The notes under the pieces: model-generated
Seen by the model: the letters and a program-made list of their open reading frames with translations, nothing else
Told to the model about the DNA's origin: nothing
Databases searched by the model: none
Shown: in pieces, positions 56,109 to 61,133 of the stretch
Layout of the letters: every line of letters starts with the position of its first letter
Numbering within the stretch: position 1 is the first letter of the stretch
From: Nocardioides sp. Root240
GTDB taxonomy: Bacteria > Actinomycetota > Actinomycetes > Propionibacteriales > Nocardioidaceae
Reading direction: 5' to 3'
NCBI RefSeq assembly: GCF_001428825.1
Contig: NZ_LMIT01000010.1
Span: 257,723-318,855 of the forward strand
Length of the DNA stretch: 61,133 nucleotides
Translations under genes and position numbers: made by a program

Positions 56109-57097
56109 GCGTCCTCGTCGTGGCCGACCCGTGGGCCACCCTCGACCCGGCGATCGATGCGACGGTCGGCCTGGTCGCGGCCGCTCAGGACCTCGGCGTC
56201 GCGGTCCGCACCTGCACCCCCGAGGACCTCTCCGTCGTCGGCGGCCGGGTCCGGGCCCGGGCCACACCGGTCACCCTCGGGCCGCGGGCGCGCGGCGCCG
56301 ACCACCGCTGGCTCGTGAGCACGCCCTGGTCACGCCCGGGCCGGCCCCAGGAGATCGACGTCGCCGCCGACACGCAGCTGGTGCTGCTCCGCATCGACCC
56401 GCCGGTCGACGGGCGGTACCTGCACACGACGTACCTCCTCGACCTCGTCGAGTCCGCCGGCACCCGCGTCGTCAACCGCCCCGAGGGCGTCCGCGCACTG
56501 CACGAGAAGCTCGTCGCGCTGCACTTCCCCGAGCTCTGCCCGGCGACCCTGGTCACCCCCGATCCCGCCGAGGTACGACGCTTCGTCACCGCGCACGGCA
56601 GTGCCGTCGTGAAGCCGCTCGACGGCTTCGGTGGGCTCGACGTGTGGCTGCTGCGCGACGACGGAGCCGCCCGCGCGCTGGCCGAGTCGGCGACCCTCGC
56701 GGGGCGGCGGCACGTGATCGTGCAGGCGTACCTGCCCGCCGTCCGGGAGGGGAACAAGCGACTGTTCCTGCTCGACGGCGAGGTCGTCGGCGCGGTCCTG
56801 CGTCGTCCCGACCCGGACGACTTCCGGATCGGCGCCCCCTGCGCGCGTGCCGAGGTCGACGACGCCGACCGCCGCATCGTCGCCGCCGTCGCTCCCCTGC
56901 TGCGCCGCCACGGCATCGCGATGGCCGGCCTCGACGTGATCGACGGCCGCCTGATCGAGGTCAACGTGACCTGCCCCGGCGGTACGGCCAAGGCCGACGC
57001 CCTGCTCGGCACCGACCTCAGTGGCACCTACCTGCGCCGACTGCTCCACCTGTCCCACCCGACCGCTCCACTCCCGAAAGCGAAGGTCCCCTCATGA
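56105..57097 (+). CDS. gshB: Glutathione synthetase
   Basis: A 330-residue ATP-grasp ligase that adds glycine to gamma-glutamylcysteine. It shows the prokaryotic GshB signatures in order: LLRIDPPVDGRYLHTTYLLDL near residue 96, VVNRPEGVRALHEKL near 121, AVVKPLDGFGGLDVWLLRDD near 175, GNKRLFLLDGEVVGAVLRRP near 217, and GLDVIDGRLIEVNVTCPGGTAKAD near 278 with the metal-binding Glu-x-Asn. The glycine-binding region deviates slightly (CPGGTA where classic enzymes have SPTC), so another third residue is possible. Starts at GTG 56105. Confidence 0.9.
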   Translation: MSVLVVADPWATLDPAIDATVGLVAAAQDLGVAVRTCTPEDLSVVGGRVRARATPVTLGPRARGADHRWLVSTPWSRPGRPQEIDVAADTQLVLLRIDPPVDGRYLHTTYLLDLVESAGTRVVNRPEGVRALHEKLVALHFPELCPATLVTPDPAEVRRFVTAHGSAVVKPLDGFGGLDVWLLRDDGAARALAESATLAGRRHVIVQAYLPAVREGNKRLFLLDGEVVGAVLRRPDPDDFRIGAPCARAEVDDADRRIVAAVAPLLRRHGIAMAGLDVIDGRLIEVNVTCPGGTAKADALLGTDLSGTYLRRLLHLSHPTAPLPKAKVPS

Positions 57098-57492
57098 GCA
57101 CCACCGTGATCACCTGCATCGCCCTCATGGCCATCCTGCTGTTTGTCCTCGGCGCCAATGTCACCCGCCACCGCGCGATGCGCGGCGCCAACGGTGGCCC
57201 GCAGATGCCGACCGACCCCGCCGACCGCCTGCTCATCGCGCAACGGGCCCACGGCAACGCCGCCGAGTACGTCCCCACCCTCGTCGTCCTGCTCGTCGTC
57301 TGCTCGACGCTGACCGAGGGCTGGTGGCTCGACGCCCTCGCGATCGCCGCCGCGGCCGCACGCCTCCTCCACGCGTACGGGATGTTGTCGTCGAAGACCC
57401 TCGCCGCGCACGGCCCGGTCCGGGACTCGGGGGCGATGGTCACCTACGCCGCCGGGATCGCGCTCGGCGTCACGGCCCTCGTGGCGATGTGA
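57094..57492 (+). CDS. MAPEG-family membrane protein
   Basis: A 132-residue protein with four predicted helices. The MAPEG hallmark RAHGNAAEYVPTLVVLLV (RAxxNxxExxP) lies near residue 50 and LHAYGM near 92. MAPEG proteins (membrane-associated in eicosanoid and glutathione metabolism) often bind glutathione and conjugate or reduce lipophilic electrophiles in the membrane. Coupled to gshB by ATGA overlap. Its presence directly after glutathione synthetase strongly supports a glutathione-type thiol as the product. Confidence 0.88.
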   Translation: MSTTVITCIALMAILLFVLGANVTRHRAMRGANGGPQMPTDPADRLLIAQRAHGNAAEYVPTLVVLLVVCSTLTEGWWLDALAIAAAAARLLHAYGMLSSKTLAAHGPVRDSGAMVTYAAGIALGVTALVAM

Positions 57493-58145
57493 AGCCGGTC
57501 ATCGGCGTCGCGGGCCACCGGCAGCTGGTCCCGAGGACCTTCGGCGAGCTCCCGGTGCACGGCACCCCGGCCTGGTACGCCGACGCCATCACCGCGTGCG
57601 GCGGCAGACCGGTCGTGGTGCCACCCGGCACGGGACCCGACCTCCTGGACCTGCTCGACGGCGTGGTGCTCACCGGCGGCGACGACCTCGGTGCGGACCC
57701 GGCGCGGGACGCCGACGAGGTCGCGCTGGCCCGGACGGCGATCGCGGCCGGGCTCCCGGTCCTCGGTGTGTGCCGCGGGCTGCAGGTCCTCGTGGTCGCC
57801 TTCGGCGGCACCCTGCGCGGCGGCCTCGACCACGTGCACCCGGGAAGAGGACACCTCGTCACGACGGCGCCCGGATCGACCATCCGGTCGCTGCTGGGAG
57901 CGGCCACGACCACCTCGGCGCTGCACCAGCAGGCCGCCGCCACACCGGGGCCGCACTGGGTGCCGACGGCCTGGACGGACGACGGCGTGATCGAGGCGAT
58001 CGAGCCCACCGATCCGTCCGTCACGGCGCTCGGCGTCCAGTGGCACCCCGAGCTCCACTGGAACGACTCGCCCCACGACCCCACAGGACCGGCGGTCTTC
58101 GCGTGGCTGGTCGCCAAGGCAGGAAATCGGTTCGACACCGGCTGA
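57489..58145 (+). CDS. Class I glutamine-amidotransferase-like gamma-glutamyl hydrolase (peptidase C26)
   Basis: A 218-residue enzyme of the PuuD/gamma-glutamyl hydrolase group, which breaks gamma-glutamyl bonds. The nucleophile cysteine is in LGVCRGLQVL near residue 98 and the His-x-Glu pair is in GVQWHPELHW near 182; GVVLTGGDDLGADP near 60 is also typical. GTG 57489 overlaps the MAPEG stop. In this operon it may remove glutamate from the tripeptide or its conjugates, a turnover or processing step. It is not EgtC, which has a different (class II) fold. Confidence 0.85.
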   Translation: MKPVIGVAGHRQLVPRTFGELPVHGTPAWYADAITACGGRPVVVPPGTGPDLLDLLDGVVLTGGDDLGADPARDADEVALARTAIAAGLPVLGVCRGLQVLVVAFGGTLRGGLDHVHPGRGHLVTTAPGSTIRSLLGAATTTSALHQQAAATPGPHWVPTAWTDDGVIEAIEPTDPSVTALGVQWHPELHWNDSPHDPTGPAVFAWLVAKAGNRFDTG

Positions 58146-58169
58146 TCTCCCGTCGTACCGTCCCTCTCG

Positions 58170-59459
58170 ATGTCGAGACACCTCCCGGACAAGATCGCCC
58201 GCCTCGCCGGACCCACCCCCCTCGTCCGGCGCCTCTCGGCGCAGTCGGTGCTCTCGGCGTTCGGCGACGGGGTCTTCCTCACCGGCAGCGCGGTGTTCTT
58301 CACCCAGATCGTCGGCCTCTCCGCCGCCCAGGTGGGCCTCGGGCTGTCGATCGCGGGCGCGGTCACGTTCGTGCTCGCCGTCCCGCTCGGCAAGCTGAGC
58401 GACCGGTTCGGCGCCAAGCGGGTGTGGGCGCTGTCGTCGCTGGTCGAGGCGCTGCTCTACCTCGCCTGGCTCGCGGTGGGCGGGTTCGCGACCTTCGTGG
58501 CGATGCTCGTCGTGCTCGAGCTGGTGGCGACGGCGAGCCGGTCCGCGCGCAACGCCTACCGCTTCGACATCTTCCCGCGCGAGGAGCGGGTCTCGTCCAA
58601 CGCCTACTTCCGCGCGGCCCGCAACGTGGGCTACACCCTCGGCGCGCTGCTCGCCGGCATCGCGCTGGCGACCAACAGCGACGACGTGATCCGGGCGGTC
58701 CCCCTCGCGACCGCCGCCCTCCTCGTCCTCAACGCGGTGCTGGTCTCCCGGCTGCCCTCGGCCGTCCACCACGTCGAGGAGGCGCCGCTCGAGGCCGCGC
58801 TGGAGACTGTGCTCGACGGAGGGGGAGGCGACAGCCGGAGCGCCCTGCGCAACAAGGGGTACGTCGCCATGGCGATCCTCGGCGGCATCCTGGGCACCCA
58901 CCAGGTCCTGCTCAACGTGGTGATCCCGCTGTGGCTGGTCGAGGAGACCGACGCGCCCCGCGTCCTGCTGGCCTGGCTGTTCGGCACCAACACGGTGATG
59001 GCCGTGCTGCTGCAGGTGGCGGCCGCGCGCGGCATCACGACCGTCGCGGACTCACTGAAGGCGCAGCGCCGCGGCGCGTTCTTCTTCGTGCTGTCGTGCG
59101 GGATCGTGCTGGTCACCCACGACACCGTCGGCTGGGTGACGATCGTGCTGGTCTGGGTCGGCCACGTGACGGTGACCGGCGCCGAGCTCTACCAGTCCGC
59201 GGGCGAGTGGGGCCTGCAGGCCGAGCTCTCCGACCCCGCCCGCCGCGGCGAGTACCAGGGCGTCTCCCAGCTCGGCTACACCCTCGGCACCGTCTGGGCG
59301 CCGGCGCTCTACACCTTCCTCGCGATGCACTGGGGGGCGCAGGGCTGGCTGGTGATCGCCGCGATCGTGCTGGTGGCCGCCGTCCTGATCCACCCGGCGG
59401 CGCGGGCCGCGGAGCGACACCTGACCCGGGTGGGTGTGGCAGCCCCCGAGCCTGCTTGA
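58170..59459 (+). CDS. MFS transporter, second of two flanking paralogs
   Basis: A 429-residue major facilitator with 12 helices, paralogous to the protein at 53274-54566. Shared blocks are HQVLLNVVIPLWLVEETDAP near residue 247, VLLAWLFGTNTV, VGHVTVTGAEL and DPARRGEYQGV. It starts 24 bp after the gamma-glutamyl hydrolase, so it is probably in the same operon and may export the thiol, a conjugate or the toxic compound that the system handles. It ends eight bases before menA. Confidence 0.87.
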   Translation: MSRHLPDKIARLAGPTPLVRRLSAQSVLSAFGDGVFLTGSAVFFTQIVGLSAAQVGLGLSIAGAVTFVLAVPLGKLSDRFGAKRVWALSSLVEALLYLAWLAVGGFATFVAMLVVLELVATASRSARNAYRFDIFPREERVSSNAYFRAARNVGYTLGALLAGIALATNSDDVIRAVPLATAALLVLNAVLVSRLPSAVHHVEEAPLEAALETVLDGGGGDSRSALRNKGYVAMAILGGILGTHQVLLNVVIPLWLVEETDAPRVLLAWLFGTNTVMAVLLQVAAARGITTVADSLKAQRRGAFFFVLSCGIVLVTHDTVGWVTIVLVWVGHVTVTGAELYQSAGEWGLQAELSDPARRGEYQGVSQLGYTLGTVWAPALYTFLAMHWGAQGWLVIAAIVLVAAVLIHPAARAAERHLTRVGVAAPEPA

Positions 59460-59467
59460 ATCCACGG

Positions 59468-60355
59468 ATGGCCACCGCGAAGCACTGGATTGCCGGCGCC
59501 CGACTCCGCACCCTGCCGGCGGCCGTCGCCCCGGTCCTCGTCGGCACCGCCGTGGCGGTGTACGCCGACCAGGGCGTCTGGTGGAAGGCGTTGCTCGCAC
59601 TCGTCGTGAGCCTGGCCCTACAGGTCGGCGTCAACTACGCCAACGACTACTCCGACGGCATCCGCGGCACCGACGACGAGCGGGTCGGCCCGCTGCGCCT
59701 GGTCGGCTCCGGCCTGGCCACCCCCGGCGCCGTGAAGCGCGCGGCCTTCCTGTCCTTCGGCGTCGCCGCCGTCGCGGGTCTCGGCCTGGCCGCCGCGACG
59801 TCGTGGTGGCTGGTCGCCGTCGGTGCGCTCAGCGTGCTGGCCGCCTGGTACTACACCGGCGGCTCGAAGCCCTACGGCTACCTCGGCCTCGGCGAGGTCA
59901 TGGTCTTCGTGTTCTTCGGCCTCGTCGCCGTCGTCGGCACGACGTGGGTCCAGACCGAGGCGTGGGGCGAGATCGGCTGGGCGTCCGTCGCCGCCGGCTG
60001 CGGTGTCGGTGCGCTCGCCTGCGCGATCCTCGTCGCCAACAACCTGCGCGACATCCCCACCGACGAGGTCGCCGGCAAGATCACCCTCGCGGTGCGCCTC
60101 GGCGACCGTCGTACCCGGGCCTTCTACGCCGTGCTCGTCGCCCTGTCCGCGGTCGCGGTCGTCGTGCTCGCCGCGCTCACGTCGTGGTGGGCGCTGCTCG
60201 GCCTCGGCTTCCTGCTGCCGGCCACGAAGGCCGCGCGGATCGTGCTCGGCGGCGCGGGCGGTCCGGCGCTGATCCCGGTCCTCCAGCAGACCGGCATCGC
60301 CGAGCTGGGCTGGGCCGTGCTGGCCGGCGCCGGACTGGTGATCGCCGGCGCCTGA
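59468..60355 (+). CDS. menA: 1,4-Dihydroxy-2-naphthoate polyprenyltransferase
   Basis: A 295-residue UbiA-family membrane enzyme with eight to nine helices that attaches the polyprenyl chain to 1,4-dihydroxy-2-naphthoate. The first metal/diphosphate motif is NYANDYSDGIRGTD near residue 57 and the second NNLRDIPTDEVAGKITLAVRLG near 195. It uses the chain made by the synthase at 27052-28074. It begins eight bases after the MFS gene, so transcription may run on from the thiol operon. Confidence 0.94.
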   Translation: MATAKHWIAGARLRTLPAAVAPVLVGTAVAVYADQGVWWKALLALVVSLALQVGVNYANDYSDGIRGTDDERVGPLRLVGSGLATPGAVKRAAFLSFGVAAVAGLGLAAATSWWLVAVGALSVLAAWYYTGGSKPYGYLGLGEVMVFVFFGLVAVVGTTWVQTEAWGEIGWASVAAGCGVGALACAILVANNLRDIPTDEVAGKITLAVRLGDRRTRAFYAVLVALSAVAVVVLAALTSWWALLGLGFLLPATKAARIVLGGAGGPALIPVLQQTGIAELGWAVLAGAGLVIAGA

Positions 60356-60362
60356 GGACTCC

Positions 60363-60623
60363 TCAGTCCTCGTCCTCCTTGGACCGCATCTCCTCGTACT
60401 TCTCGGTGATCCGGCCGGCGCGCTCCTCGACCTTCACGGCGAGCGCGCTGCGCTGGCGCTCGAGGATGACGTACGACGCGAACCCGCTCACCAGGAACGC
60501 GATGATCAGCACGATCAGCACGTTGACGGAGTCGGCGACGAGGAACCACACCCCGAACACGATGCAGAACGCGCCGACGAACAGTCCGACGCGCAGGGCG
60601 GTGTAGATCCAGAACTCCTTCAC
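60363..60623 (-). CDS. DUF4229 small membrane protein
   Basis: An 86-residue protein with two helices (residues about 6-28 and 32-52) and a charged C-terminal tail (VKVEERAGRITEKYEEMRSKEDED) likely to be helical and cytoplasmic. This matches DUF4229 proteins, small actinobacterial membrane proteins of unknown function, often near men genes. Convergent with menA, seven bases apart. GTG start with TACCCT six bases upstream. Confidence 0.85.
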   Translation of the reverse strand: MKEFWIYTALRVGLFVGAFCIVFGVWFLVADSVNVLIVLIIAFLVSGFASYVILERQRSALAVKVEERAGRITEKYEEMRSKEDED

Positions 60624-60629
60624 CCCGCA

Positions 60630-60635
60630 AGGGTA
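60630..60635 (-). promoter_or_regulatory. -10 hexamer TACCCT of the leaderless DUF4229 gene
   Basis: On the minus strand TACCCT ends six bases before GTG 60623. Confidence 0.45.
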
Positions 60636-60693
60636 GGCCGGACCGTTGCCGGATCGAGACCCGGGGACCCGTGGCCGATCACCAGTCCCGCTC

Positions 60694-60699
60694 TACGCT
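60694..60699 (+). promoter_or_regulatory. -10 hexamer TACGCT of a leaderless small gene
   Basis: TACGCT ends six bases before GTG 60706. The intervening GGAGGC is too close to the start to act as a normal ribosome-binding site. Confidence 0.4.
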
Positions 60700-60705
60700 G
60701 GAGGC

Positions 60706-60936
60706 GTGAAGCTCCTGCTCGTCGTCCTCGTCTTCGCGGCCGCCACCTACCTGGCGATCCGCTGGATGCAGGACCGCGGGCTCGGCGGCCAGTCCGCGCC
60801 GCGCCGGCCCTCGCGGCCGCAGCCGCCCGCCCGGCCGGTCGCGCCCGACGACGACGAGTCGTTCCTGCGCGACCTCGACTGGCAGCGACGCAAGGAGCGG
60901 CGCCAGCCGAAGCCGCCGGACAACCCCGACGCCTGA
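60706..60936 (+). CDS. Small single-helix membrane protein
   Basis: A 76-residue protein with one N-terminal helix (residues about 2-18) and a Pro/Arg-rich tail containing an acidic patch (PDDDESFLRDLDWQ). No family recognised. The start is GTG 60706; an upstream start at 60646 would add a poor, non-hydrophobic leader. Divergent from the DUF4229 gene. Confidence 0.65.
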   Translation: MKLLLVVLVFAAATYLAIRWMQDRGLGGQSAPRRPSRPQPPARPVAPDDDESFLRDLDWQRRKERRQPKPPDNPDA

Positions 60937-60941
60937 CCCTT

Positions 60942-60968
60942 CCCACTCGGGACAACGCCTCGAGTGGG
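60942..60968 (+). terminator. Hairpin after the small membrane protein gene
   Basis: CCCACTCG (60942-60949) pairs with CGAGTGGG (60961-60968) across an 11-base loop. The 12-mer CCTCGAGTGGGC recurs at 60958 and 61119. The last 197 bases of the window hold no gene that I can support. Confidence 0.55.
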
Positions 60969-61133
60969 CGAGAACCACAGATTCCGGTCGATTCTGGCTC
61001 TCCTGACAGATCCGTGGGTCAGGTAGGTGCTGGCTGCCTTCACGGTTGCGGTGGCGTGGGGGGTGGGTGAGTGGCTGGGTCCGCCGGTCGGGTGGCGGTC
61101 CGGCGCTCGCGCACACCCCCTCGAGTGGGCACA

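Noticed and set aside
57489..58145. EgtC-like role for the gamma-glutamyl hydrolase, making the cluster an ergothioneine pathway
   Set aside because: EgtC is a class II (N-terminal nucleophile) amidotransferase; this protein has the class I GVCRGLQ nucleophile elbow, and egtB, egtD and egtE are absent.

Overview
This 61 kb window reads as a chromosomal segment of a high-GC actinobacterium, most likely Nocardioides or a close relative. The grounds are very high GC with strong third-position G/C bias, an MptB-type mannosyltransferase, a deazaflavin (F420)-type reductase, a full nuoA-N operon, a split menaquinone pathway, many apparently leaderless starts, and dispersed short repeats of a kind I associate with Nocardioides genomes. 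No phage, transposase, CRISPR array or rRNA operon was seen; the only RNA gene found is one tRNA-Tyr.

Layout. 1-2.1 kb: mptB (minus) and an F420-type reductase. 2.1-8.3 kb: a tightly coupled plus-strand operon of a three-domain adenylation / carrier / acyltransferase-3 protein followed by a ferric-iron ABC importer (lipoprotein, double-length permease, ATPase), with two iron-box-like sites in front. 8.4-16.4 kb: DoxX-like protein, LuxR regulator, flavin oxidoreductase, tRNA-Tyr, YajQ, a lytic transglycosylase, a VapBC45-like toxin-antitoxin pair whose toxin is broken, maleylacetate reductase and two small proteins. 16.5-20.3 kb: a sulfate ABC importer operon (minus), preceded by an 88-bp near-perfect palindrome at its 3' side. 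20.6-23.7 kb: 2-oxoacid:ferredoxin oxidoreductase (korAB) behind a KstR-like operator. 23.9-27.0 kb: RarD, flavin reductase and a secreted beta-propeller-like protein.

27.0-45.0 kb is a respiratory block on the minus strand: menG and a small membrane protein, then nuoA to nuoN, then a polyprenyl diphosphate synthase coupled to nuoN. With menD-menC-menE (49.6-53.2 kb) and menA (59.5 kb), the window holds complex I and much of the menaquinone pathway that makes its electron acceptor. 45.1-49.5 kb holds an L,D-transpeptidase, an exported protein of unknown role, a metallo-hydrolase and a Na+/H+ antiporter fused to a ubiquitin-protease-type zinc finger.

The most distinctive locus is 53.3-59.5 kb. 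A divergent MarR regulator faces a translationally coupled operon of an EgtA-type glutamate-cysteine ligase, a 24-codon ORF, a glutathione synthetase (GshB), a MAPEG membrane protein and a class C26 gamma-glutamyl hydrolase. Two paralogous MFS transporters flank it, one on each side. Actinobacteria normally use mycothiol, so a self-contained glutathione-like synthesis, conjugation, turnover and transport module here is a strong candidate for an unusual system. The second candidate is the iron-box-controlled adenylation/carrier/acyltransferase protein fused into an iron-import operon.
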